From Aquifex aeolicus (GTDB lineage: Bacteria; Aquificota; Aquificia; Aquificales; Aquificaceae): 12,663 nt of DNA. Shown in pieces: positions 1 to 6,779 of the stretch. A program made the translations under genes and the position numbers. The stretch is taken from assembly GCA_015662815.1 (NCBI GenBank), contig DQTK01000080.1, forward strand, positions 1 through 12,663, given 5' to 3'. A model generated the notes under the pieces. The model ran no database searches and was not told the origin of the DNA. It was given only the letters and a program-made list of their open reading frames with translations. Position 1 is the first letter of the stretch; each line of letters begins with the position of its first letter.

Positions 1-4
1 CGGT

Positions 5-2329
5 TTGAAGTTAAAAAGAGCTATAGGAATAGGATTGTTTTTATTTAATAAATTAAGGAATAAAGCACCGAATTACATCTTGGATAACCTCAAGGAACTG
101 GATAAGCTTTCATTGGAAAAGAAGAAAGCCATTTTGAAAGAAGTAAAGAAGTTTCTGGAAGAGCAGAAAAAAATTCCTCAGACAAAGTTTATCCTTCCAA
201 GGGAAGAAAGGAAACCTATAGATTTATTCTTTAAGTCTATAGATAGTGTTAAGATACTTAGCAAAACGGAAAAGAAAACACTCAAAGCCCTCGGAATAGA
301 AACCATTTACGATGCTTTGTTCTATTTTCCTGAAAGGTATGAAGATAAGAGATTGAACAACTGGATAAAAACAGCTAGAGTAGGGGAAAAGGTAGCTCTT
401 AAAGTGAGAGTTCAGGAGGTAAGAAAGCTGGATAACGGTAAGTACACTTTTGAGGTGATATGTAGCGATGGAACGGGAACTCTCAGCCTAAAATACAGGT
501 ACAAAAACATATCTTTTGCCTATAGAGCTTTTAAAAGGGGATTGGAGATAGTAGTTTACGGAAAACTCAAAAGCTATAAAGGGGAGAAGTACATGGTACA
601 CCCTGAGGTAAAGACCCTGAATAGCGAAGAACTCGGAAAAATCTTACCGGTTTATTACGTGAGAAAAAGTGGCGAACTTCAAGAAATCCCTTCAAAAACT
701 AAACAAAAGAGAATTAGAAAAGCTCTTACTACTTTATCCGACACGCTTTACAAATTCTTTCCCGAATACCTTCCCAACTATCTTTTAGAAAGATACAGCT
801 TTCCGGATATATCCCTTTGTATAAAGGAACTCCATAGCCCGGAAGATATTTCTGTGAAAGCTCTGAACAGTTTCTCAGATTTATATCACAAAAGGGTAAT
901 TTACGATGAACTGTTTACATTTCAACTTGCTCTACTTCTCAAAAAGCGAGAACTTCAAAAGGAAAAAGCACCAAAAATAAACGTAGATTACGAATACATA
1001 ACGAATTTTAAAAAAGACTTGCCTTTTAACCTAACAAATGCCCAGGAAAGGGTTATAAATCAAATCCTTTCCGACCTTTCCGAGGAAACTCCTATGAATA
1101 GACTTCTCCAAGGAGATGTAGGAAGCGGGAAAACGATAGTCGCGATAATTACGGCCTTGGCTGTAGTGAAAAGTGGATTTCAAGTTGCCGTAATGGTTCC
1201 CACGGAGATATTAGCCCACCAGCATTTCAAAAAGTTTTCCGAACTTTTAAAAGAAAAGGGAATTAACGTAGCACTACTTACGGGGAGTCTTACTCCTTCC
1301 CAGAAACAAAGTGTTTACAGACACGCAAAGGAAGGAGACATACACGTGTTGGTCGGAACACACGCACTGATACAGGAAAAAGTAGAGTTCAAAAAATTAG
1401 GCTATGTAATAATAGACGAGCAACACAGGTTCGGTGTCCTCCAAAGGAAGCTGCTACTGGAAAAGGGAAAAGGTTTTTATCCACACTGTTTAGTTATGAG
1501 CGCTACTCCTATTCCCAGAACATTAGCTCTGGCAATGTATGGAGATTTGGAAATTTCTATAATAGACGAACTTCCTCCGGGAAGGCGGGAAGTAAGAACA
1601 AAACTCTTTTTTGAAAGCCAAAAGGAAAGGGTTTATGAAAAAATAAGAGAGGAGCTCGAGAAGGGCAATAAAGTCTATGTAATTTACCCCCTTATAGAGG
1701 AAAGTGAGAAATTGAATCTTAAAGCTGCTACGGAAGAATACGTAAAGTGGAAGAAGCTGTTTCCCGATAAAGAAGTATATCTGCTTCACGGTAAGATGCC
1801 GGATAAAGAGAAACTAAAAGTAATGGAAGATTTTAAAAGGGAAGGAGATATCCTTATATCTACAACCGTAATTGAAGTAGGAATAGATATCCCTGAGGCA
1901 ACTATTATGGTTATCGAAGATGCCCACAGGTTCGGTTTATCTCAGCTTCACCAGCTAAGGGGAAGGGTTGGCAGGTCTGACAAGAAAGCCTATTGTTACC
2001 TTATCGTTCCCGATGAACTCAAGAACGAAAATAATGAATCACTCAAAAGGCTCAGGATATTCGTCAAAACAACAGATGGGTTTAAAATAGCAGAAGAGGA
2101 TTTAAAGCTGAGGGGTCCCGGTGAGCTGATAGGTGTATCTCAATCAGGTTATTTCGGGTTCAGGATTGCCAATCTTGCCCGTTCACAGGACAGAGCCTTA
2201 CTCACAGTTGCAAGAAAAGACGCGGAAGAACTTATAAATAACAATCCCGAATTGAAGGGCCTGGATACTCTCAAAAAATTAATAATTTACAAGTACGGTA
2301 AGAAGTTAGACCTCAGTTCGGTAGCCTGA
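5..2329 (+). CDS. recG: ATP-dependent DNA helicase RecG (5' end possibly truncated by window)
   Basis: This is RecG, the superfamily 2 helicase that remodels stalled replication forks and branch-migrates Holliday junctions. Residues 1 to about 110 are a Lys/Glu-rich helical extension that E. coli RecG lacks; Thermotoga RecG has a comparable one. The wedge/OB fork-binding domain follows (about 125-210). The helicase motifs are Walker A GDVGSGKT (370-377), DEQH box (471-474), motif III SATPIPRTL (from 499) and motif VI QLRGRVGR (650-657). The RecG-type C-terminus follows, with a GVSQSGYFGF stretch like the TRG region. Length from the TTG at position 5 is 774 residues, against about 690 in E. 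coli. The frame stays open to base 2 and no ribosome binding site can be seen, so the true start may lie upstream. The gene converges on the flagellar rod gene with a single base (2330) between stop codons. Family assignment is certain; only the start is open. Confidence 0.96.
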   Translation: MKLKRAIGIGLFLFNKLRNKAPNYILDNLKELDKLSLEKKKAILKEVKKFLEEQKKIPQTKFILPREERKPIDLFFKSIDSVKILSKTEKKTLKALGIETIYDALFYFPERYEDKRLNNWIKTARVGEKVALKVRVQEVRKLDNGKYTFEVICSDGTGTLSLKYRYKNISFAYRAFKRGLEIVVYGKLKSYKGEKYMVHPEVKTLNSEELGKILPVYYVRKSGELQEIPSKTKQKRIRKALTTLSDTLYKFFPEYLPNYLLERYSFPDISLCIKELHSPEDISVKALNSFSDLYHKRVIYDELFTFQLALLLKKRELQKEKAPKINVDYEYITNFKKDLPFNLTNAQERVINQILSDLSEETPMNRLLQGDVGSGKTIVAIITALAVVKSGFQVAVMVPTEILAHQHFKKFSELLKEKGINVALLTGSLTPSQKQSVYRHAKEGDIHVLVGTHALIQEKVEFKKLGYVIIDEQHRFGVLQRKLLLEKGKGFYPHCLVMSATPIPRTLALAMYGDLEISIIDELPPGRREVRTKLFFESQKERVYEKIREELEKGNKVYVIYPLIEESEKLNLKAATEEYVKWKKLFPDKEVYLLHGKMPDKEKLKVMEDFKREGDILISTTVIEVGIDIPEATIMVIEDAHRFGLSQLHQLRGRVGRSDKKAYCYLIVPDELKNENNESLKRLRIFVKTTDGFKIAEEDLKLRGPGELIGVSQSGYFGFRIANLARSQDRALLTVARKDAEELINNNPELKGLDTLKKLIIYKYGKKLDLSSVA

Positions 2330-2330
2330 G

Positions 2331-3056
2331 TTAAATCATATTGTTAACCTTCCCTTGGACCTCATCATTCATCTGTATAAGTTTTGAGAAAATCTCATGA
2401 GCCCTTACGGTTTCTATTATTTTCACAACCTCTTTAATAGCATTTACATTTGAAGCCTCATAAAAGCCTTGAAATATTTTGTAATCCTGAGCAAGAATCG
2501 GGGTTCCCGTAAAGAAATCTTCGCCGATTTTTTGAGGATTCGTGAGGAAAAATATACCAAACCTCCCAGTCGGATTATCACCTATAAAAATTTCTCCTTC
2601 GGAAGTTACACTTATTTCTCCTTGTACAGAGATAGGATTTAGATTTTCATCAAGTACCAAGTATCCCTCTTCTGTAGTAAGTAATCCTTCTTCGTTTATA
2701 CGAAAAATTCCTTTTCTGGTATAAATAATGTTCCCTTCCTCGTCCATGACTGCAAAAAACCCTTCTCCCTCAATGGCAAAATCCAGTGGATTATCTGTTT
2801 TTACTAAACTTCCTTGGGAAAGAATGGTTCTTATATCTTCTACGACCGGATAAACGTAATTATTAGAAGGATCTGAGGGCAAATTATTAGGAGCCTTCAC
2901 GCCATCGGGGACATAATAGCTCAGTGAACTTAAAAAATCTTTTTTAAAACCGGGTGTATTGACATTGGCTAAATTGTTTGAAATCACATCCAGTTTTCTC
3001 TCCTGAAGGAGCATCCCCTCACCTAAAATGTAAATAGATTGATAATCGGTAGCCAT
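2331..3056 (-). CDS. Flagellar basal-body rod protein, FlgF/FlgG family
   Basis: This is a 241-residue axial protein of the FlgF/FlgG family, built into the flagellar rod outside the inner membrane through the flagellar type III export apparatus. The N-terminal rod signature is LDVISNNLANVNTPGFKKD (22-40). A central block LVKTDNPLDFAIEGEGFFAV (84-103) is typical of FlgE/F/G. The C-terminal coiled-coil segment EASNVNAIKEVVKIIETVRA (200-219) is followed by a heptad-like tail. As expected for this export route, there is no cleavable signal peptide. The length is closer to FlgF (about 250) than to FlgG (about 260), but the N-terminal motif is FlgG-like, so I leave the F/G choice open. The ATG overlaps the stop of the upstream regulator gene (TAATG), and no Shine-Dalgarno is evident, which suggests translational coupling. 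It is the last gene of a minus-strand run behind rnr, away from other rod genes but about 2.8 kb from motAB. Confidence 0.92.
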   Translation of the reverse strand: MATDYQSIYILGEGMLLQERKLDVISNNLANVNTPGFKKDFLSSLSYYVPDGVKAPNNLPSDPSNNYVYPVVEDIRTILSQGSLVKTDNPLDFAIEGEGFFAVMDEEGNIIYTRKGIFRINEEGLLTTEEGYLVLDENLNPISVQGEISVTSEGEIFIGDNPTGRFGIFFLTNPQKIGEDFFTGTPILAQDYKIFQGFYEASNVNAIKEVVKIIETVRAHEIFSKLIQMNDEVQGKVNNMI

Positions 3057-3058
3057 TA
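3054..3058 (-). promoter_or_regulatory. TAATG stop/start overlap (translational coupling site)
   Basis: On the minus strand the TAA stop of the HTH/NosL-like gene (3058-3056) and the ATG of the flagellar rod gene (3056-3054) share one base, giving TAATG. No purine-rich ribosome binding site precedes this ATG. Re-initiation by ribosomes finishing the regulator is therefore the simplest way to translate the rod gene from this message. Confidence 0.7.
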
Positions 3059-3625
3059 TAGACTTAATTTTATTCTCGTTCCTAAACTCATCAAACGGTG
3101 AATTTCCTCAAGAGCATCTTCAAAGTCCAAAACTTTCCCACCAAATCCCCTTGAGAATCTTTCGGCTATATATCTATCGCTGAAAGCAAATACCGAGGGA
3201 CTACAACATGGACTTATATCGGCTCCTACCACATACCAGCTGGTAAAAGCATTTACCGGATTACAATTTATAAAATCTTTCATTATTATAGACTCCACTT
3301 TATCGTTTAATCTTCTAAAAGCCATGAGACCGCAATGGGGGCAACATGCGTGAACCCTTTTTCCTTCACTTAAGAAGAGAATTACATTAAATCTCCTGTC
3401 TATATCCTTGGAACATATAACACACTGTTGTAAGCTACTTTCATCTTCCTTTAGACATACCATCCCGTGTTTTCTCTCTATAAGACCTTCCTTTTCCAGC
3501 TCTTTTATATCTCTATATATAGTCATAAGAGACACTTTAAATATATCCGCTAACTCCTTAGGTGTTTTTTCCTTCTCTTTCAATAATTCCAGAATTTTCC
3601 TTTTTCTTTCCTTTTCTCTACTCAT
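3056..3625 (-). CDS. HTH (DeoR-type) transcriptional regulator with Cys-rich NosL-like C-terminal domain
   Basis: This 189-residue protein has two parts. Residues 1-53 form a basic helix-turn-helix of the DeoR/HTH_11 type (LLKEKEKTPKELADIFKVSL, then TIYRDIKELEKEGLIERK), so it should bind DNA. The rest is not the usual DeoR sugar-phosphate domain. It carries nine cysteines: C57, C68-x2-C71, C94-C95-x2-C98, C121 and C140-C141. The end (about 116-171) reads like the copper chaperone NosL: a V-x-A-x3-WYVVG block, then a small-residue turn, then F-x(6)-A-x2-F and FGGKVLDFEDAL. Where NosL has a PMG motif, this protein has CCSPS. The HTH assignment is strong. The NosL resemblance is my reading of the motif order. 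Sensing a thiophilic metal (Cu, Zn, Hg) or redox state is inference. It starts 13 nt after the rnr stop and overlaps the rod gene by one base. The ATG has no good Shine-Dalgarno. Confidence 0.8.
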   Translation of the reverse strand: MSREKERKRKILELLKEKEKTPKELADIFKVSLMTIYRDIKELEKEGLIERKHGMVCLKEDESSLQQCVICSKDIDRRFNVILFLSEGKRVHACCPHCGLMAFRRLNDKVESIIMKDFINCNPVNAFTSWYVVGADISPCCSPSVFAFSDRYIAERFSRGFGGKVLDFEDALEEIHRLMSLGTRIKLSL

Positions 3626-3638
3626 ACAATAAAAATTC

Positions 3639-5756
3639 TCAGATTATTTTGTGTTTTTCAAGTTTTTCTATAAGCTCAAACTCTACCCTTGCTCTTTCCT
3701 CATCTACACCAATACATCTCACTTTGACATGGTCTCCTAACCTGAAAATTTTTCCTGTTCTAACTCCCACAAGTCTATGGGCAGGTTCGTCAAAAACGTA
3801 CTCATCATCGGTTAAAGTATTTATTTTTACCAATCCTTCAACGAGATTTTCTTCCAATTCAACGAAAAATCCGAAAGATACTACTCCGGTTATAATACCT
3901 GTAAACTCTTCCCCAATTCTACTTTTCATATACCTGGCTTTCAGGTAATCTACAGCTTCAAGTTCGGCTTCATCTGCAAGTCTTTCTTGTTTCGAAAGGT
4001 GATGACCGGCTTCTTCCAGGTAAGCTATAGTTTTTTCATAATCTATTTCTTCACCTTTCAATGCTCTTTTAAGGAGTCTGTGGACTATAATATCCGGATA
4101 TCTTCTTATAGGTGAGGTAAAGTGGGCATAATGTTCAAGGGCGAGTCCGAAGTGACCTACATTATGGGGACTGTATTTTGCCCTTGCCATAGCACGAAGG
4201 GTTAAAAATCTTATAAGATTCTCTTCAGGTTTTCCCTCAAAGTCTTCGATTATTTTCTGGAAAAACTTGGGAGTGTATTCGTTAGGTCTGCGCACCTTAT
4301 AACCTAATCCTTCGAGTATCTCCAATAGGTTTTCCACCCTTTCCTCATCCGGAGGTTCATGTACTCTATAGAGACAAGGATATCCTACACTTTCAAGATG
4401 CATAGCAACTGTCTCATTCGCAGAAATCATAAAATGTTCAATGAGTCTGTGAGCTATATGTCTCTCATAGGGATAGATAGCTGTAGGCTCTCCGTATTCA
4501 TCAACGATTACTTCTGCCTCCGGAAGGTCAAAGTCTATACTTCCCATCTCCCATCTCTTTCTGCTTAAAATCCTGTAAAGGGTTTCCATTATTCTGAGAG
4601 GTTCAACAAGCTGAGGATACTTCTTTTCCAAACCGGGGTCTCCTACTATTAATCCAAGGGTTTCATTATAGGTAAGCCGTACTTTGCTCCTTATTACACT
4701 TTCATATATATCGTAGGACTTTAGATTGCCTACGTCGTCAAAAACCATTTCAACGGTAAAAGCAAGTTTGTCTTCATTAGGTCTTAAACTACAAAGTTTT
4801 GCTGATAATTTTTCGGGAAGCATGTGGAGTGCCCTATCGGGAAAGTAAAAGGTAAATCCTCGCTTGTAGGCTTCCTTATCGGTTTCCATCCCTTCCCTTA
4901 CGTAGTAGCTTACATCCGCTATGTGAACGTATAACTTGTAATATCCCTCGGGTGTCATTTCTATGGCAATCGCGTCATCAAAATCCCTTGCCCTTTCGGG
5001 GTCTATGGTGAAACAAATTTGGTCCCTCAAATCTCTTCTTTTCTCTATTTCTTCTGAAGGAATTTCTTCGGGTATTTCTTCTACTTCCTTTAGAACTCTT
5101 TCGGGATAGGTTGTGGAAAGATTGTACTTTCTGATTATTACATCGATAGCTACAAATTTCTTTTGAGGATCCCCGAGAACTTCAACTACTTTTCCTCTAG
5201 GACGGGATTTTTTTCCCGGAAATTGAGTGATTTTGACCAATACAACCACATTCTTGTCAAGCTTTGAGCAATCTTTCTTTGAAAGGAAAATTTTGTGATG
5301 GGTATTATCGTCCAGAGGTATAGCGTAACATTTATCATCCTCAAAAACTATCTTAGCCACTATATCCTTCTTAGCCCTTTTTAAAACCCTCAGGATTCTC
5401 ACCTCTTTTTTTCCCTTAAATTCCGTAATTCGGGCCTTTACCTCGTCTCCGTGAAAAACCTTCATCATTTCAAAGGGAGGAATGTATATATCTTTATGTC
5501 CTTGAACTTCAAGAAAACCAAAGCCTCCCGGATAGGCTATAACTTTGCCGGTAATTACCTCCTCCCCCGTATATTCGTATTTACCCTTAACAACTCTTAC
5601 CTTTTCCAATTTTTTGAGTTTCCTCATTACCTTTTTAAGGAGTTTTCTATCTTTTTTGCTCAAGTTGAGAGCTTTTGCTATCTGAAGGAAATGCATAGGT
5701 TTTTTCTTCTTTGAAAGGAGTTTCACAACTTCTTTTTCTAATTTTTCTTTATCCAT
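3639..5756 (-). CDS. rnr: Ribonuclease R (RNase II/RNB family 3'-5' exoribonuclease)
   Basis: RNase R degrades RNA processively from the 3' end, including structured RNA, and takes part in RNA quality control and rRNA turnover. Its 705 residues give the standard order. An N-terminal winged helix typical of RNase R rather than RNase II covers about 1-63, followed by cold-shock OB domains (about 66-200). The RNB catalytic domain (about 240-565) carries the metal-binding acidic motif FTIDPERARDFDDA (249-262; D252, D258, D260, D261). It also has the HFTSPIRRYPD signature (545-555). A C-terminal S1 domain lies at about 614-697. It lacks the long Lys-rich tail of E. coli RNase R (813 residues). The ATG at 5756 fits because the winged helix begins immediately. 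No Shine-Dalgarno is seen; a TATAAT lies 10 nt upstream. It heads the minus-strand run rnr - regulator - rod gene and is divergent from motA. Confidence 0.96.
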   Translation of the reverse strand: MDKEKLEKEVVKLLSKKKKPMHFLQIAKALNLSKKDRKLLKKVMRKLKKLEKVRVVKGKYEYTGEEVITGKVIAYPGGFGFLEVQGHKDIYIPPFEMMKVFHGDEVKARITEFKGKKEVRILRVLKRAKKDIVAKIVFEDDKCYAIPLDDNTHHKIFLSKKDCSKLDKNVVVLVKITQFPGKKSRPRGKVVEVLGDPQKKFVAIDVIIRKYNLSTTYPERVLKEVEEIPEEIPSEEIEKRRDLRDQICFTIDPERARDFDDAIAIEMTPEGYYKLYVHIADVSYYVREGMETDKEAYKRGFTFYFPDRALHMLPEKLSAKLCSLRPNEDKLAFTVEMVFDDVGNLKSYDIYESVIRSKVRLTYNETLGLIVGDPGLEKKYPQLVEPLRIMETLYRILSRKRWEMGSIDFDLPEAEVIVDEYGEPTAIYPYERHIAHRLIEHFMISANETVAMHLESVGYPCLYRVHEPPDEERVENLLEILEGLGYKVRRPNEYTPKFFQKIIEDFEGKPEENLIRFLTLRAMARAKYSPHNVGHFGLALEHYAHFTSPIRRYPDIIVHRLLKRALKGEEIDYEKTIAYLEEAGHHLSKQERLADEAELEAVDYLKARYMKSRIGEEFTGIITGVVSFGFFVELEENLVEGLVKINTLTDDEYVFDEPAHRLVGVRTGKIFRLGDHVKVRCIGVDEERARVEFELIEKLEKHKII

Positions 5757-5766
5757 TATGTTTAAA

Positions 5767-5772
5767 ATTATA
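5767..5772 (-). promoter_or_regulatory. Putative -10 box for rnr (near-leaderless arrangement)
   Basis: On the minus strand, TATAAT sits with only 10 nt between it and the rnr ATG. Transcription starting 6-7 nt downstream would leave a leader of about 3-4 nt, which agrees with the absence of a Shine-Dalgarno. No convincing -35 is present: the best candidate, TCGACA at 5800-5795, would need a 22-bp spacer. In DNA this AT-rich a hexamer match can occur by chance. Confidence 0.4.
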
Positions 5773-5863
5773 GGGGATTGGAAGGAAACTTTATTGTCGA
5801 TGAATATTTGTTTTTTCCTTTAAAATTCAAACTTTCCTTCTTGCCTATAGACGATTTTGTCTG

Positions 5864-5888
5864 TAAAAAAGCTCCCATAAACCGATAA
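5864..5888 (+). promoter_or_regulatory. Putative sigma-28 (FliA) flagellar promoter for motA
   Basis: ACCGATAA at 5881-5888 matches 7 of 8 bases of the flagellar sigma-28 -10 consensus GCCGATAA. TAAA at 5864-5867 could be the -35 core. The spacing between them is 13 nt, against the usual 15, so the -35 part is weaker. The box ends 12 nt before the motA ATG, implying a leader of only about 6 nt and no room for a Shine-Dalgarno. Stator genes are classical FliA targets, which adds weight. The whole divergent intergenic region is 5757-5900 and holds nothing else I can assign. Confidence 0.55.
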
Positions 5889-5900
5889 ATTATTTTAGAA

Positions 5901-6665
5901 ATGGATGTAGGAACACTTATAGGTGTAATAGCTGCTTTTCTATTAATATTTATTTCGATACTTATAGGAGGAAGTATTACAGCCTTTATAAACATCCCTT
6001 CCATATTTATAGTTGTAGGAGGGGGGATGGCCGCAACTATGGGTTCTTTTCCCCTTAAGGATTTTATAAGGGGAGTTCTTGCCGTTAAAAAAGCCTTTTT
6101 ATGGAAACCTACCGATATAAATGAGGTTATAGGAACAATAGTGGAAATCGCTTCAAAGGTAAGGAAGGAGGGAATTTTATCTCTCGAAGGAGATATAGAG
6201 CTCTATTACCAAAAAGACCCGCTCCTCAGAGACATGATAAGGATGCTCGTTGACGGAATAGATATTCACGAAATACGCTCTACTGCGGAAACGGCTTTAG
6301 CCCAGATAGATGAACAACTTTCAACGGAAGTAGCTGTATGGGAAAAGTTAGCGGACCTATTTCCCGCATTCGGTATGATTGGAACCCTCATAGGACTCAT
6401 TCAAATGCTCGGGAACTTAAACGATCCCTCCGCACTGGGTCCCGGTATGGCAGTTGCATTGATAACTACTTTGTACGGAGCTATTTTGGCAAATGCATTT
6501 GCTATACCCGTAGCTAATAAACTCAAGAAGATTAAGGATATGGAAATCCTTATAAAAACAACTTACATAGAAGCCATAGAAAAGATTCAGAAGGGAGAAA
6601 ACCCGAATGTCATCAAGCAAAGGGTTGCGATTATGCTCGGAGTAGAACTTCCGGAAGAGGTATAA
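5901..6665 (+). CDS. motA: Flagellar motor stator protein MotA (sodium-type PomA-like)
   Basis: MotA is the ring subunit of the flagellar stator in the inner membrane; with MotB it converts ion flow into torque. The 254 residues give four membrane segments: about 3-24, 29-47, 150-170 and 183-205. A large cytoplasmic loop lies between the second and third, with the charged pattern R88...E96 that contacts the rotor protein FliG. The two conserved prolines are P155 (PAFGMIGTLIG) and P203 (AFAIPVANKL). TM3-TM4 resembles sodium-driven PomA, including T162 and T190, which I align with PomA T158 and T186. The start is supported because MotA proteins begin with a short MD-x(3)-LIG sequence like this one. 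No Shine-Dalgarno precedes the ATG. The gene opens the plus-strand run motA-motB1-motB2-fusion; motB1 follows after 3 nt. Confidence 0.97.
   Translation: MDVGTLIGVIAAFLLIFISILIGGSITAFINIPSIFIVVGGGMAATMGSFPLKDFIRGVLAVKKAFLWKPTDINEVIGTIVEIASKVRKEGILSLEGDIELYYQKDPLLRDMIRMLVDGIDIHEIRSTAETALAQIDEQLSTEVAVWEKLADLFPAFGMIGTLIGLIQMLGNLNDPSALGPGMAVALITTLYGAILANAFAIPVANKLKKIKDMEILIKTTYIEAIEKIQKGENPNVIKQRVAIMLGVELPEEV
6653..6660 (+). promoter_or_regulatory. Ribosome binding site for motB1
   Basis: GGAAGAGG inside the last codons of motA lies 8 nt before the ATG of motB1. It is a reasonable Shine-Dalgarno and fixes the start at the ATG that begins MAFKKKEECP, shared with the paralogue. Confidence 0.55.
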
Positions 6666-6668
6666 GCT

Positions 6669-6779
6669 ATGGCTTTTAAAAAGAAAGAAGAGTGTCCAAA
6701 ACCACCCGCATGGCTCATAAGCTTCGGAGACCTTATGTCCTTGCTCCTCACATTTTTCATACTCTTATACTCTATGAGC
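6669..6779 (+). repeat. Duplicated motB 5' segment, copy in motB1
   Basis: The first 37 codons of motB1 encode the cytoplasmic start and membrane helix. 34 of the 37 residues match motB2 (differences at positions 17, 20 and 35). At DNA level 21 of 111 bases differ, spread over 19 codons, and 16 of those changes are silent. The similarity is therefore held by protein constraint, not recent copying. Confidence 0.85.

Noticed and set aside
3043..3050. ACCGATTA on the minus strand, a weaker sigma-28-like -10
   Set aside because: It matches only 6 of 8 bases and lies downstream of the rod gene start, within its first codons, so it cannot drive that gene.
3216..3223. GCCGATAT on the minus strand, 7 of 8 to the sigma-28 -10, about 160 nt upstream of the rod gene
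   Set aside because: It lies inside the regulator coding sequence (codons for GADI) and there is no TAAA at the expected -35 distance, so chance is the better explanation.
3562..3948. Ser/Phe/Pro-rich plus-strand frame of 128 codons across the rnr and regulator junction
   Set aside because: Its composition is that expected from the complement of Lys/Glu-rich genes, and it overlaps two well-supported coding regions.
5781..5840. Inverted pair GAAGGAAA (5781-5788) and TTTCCTTC (5833-5840), with a further TTTCCTT at 5814-5820
   Set aside because: The arms are short and purine/pyrimidine-biased with a 44-nt loop, and the purine-rich composition of this genome produces such pairs often. It is not convincing as an operator or terminator.
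5768..6004. Minus-strand open frame of 78 codons across the rnr-motA gap
   Set aside because: It runs antisense through the motA start and the promoter region, has no ribosome binding site and no recognisable family; it is a shadow frame.
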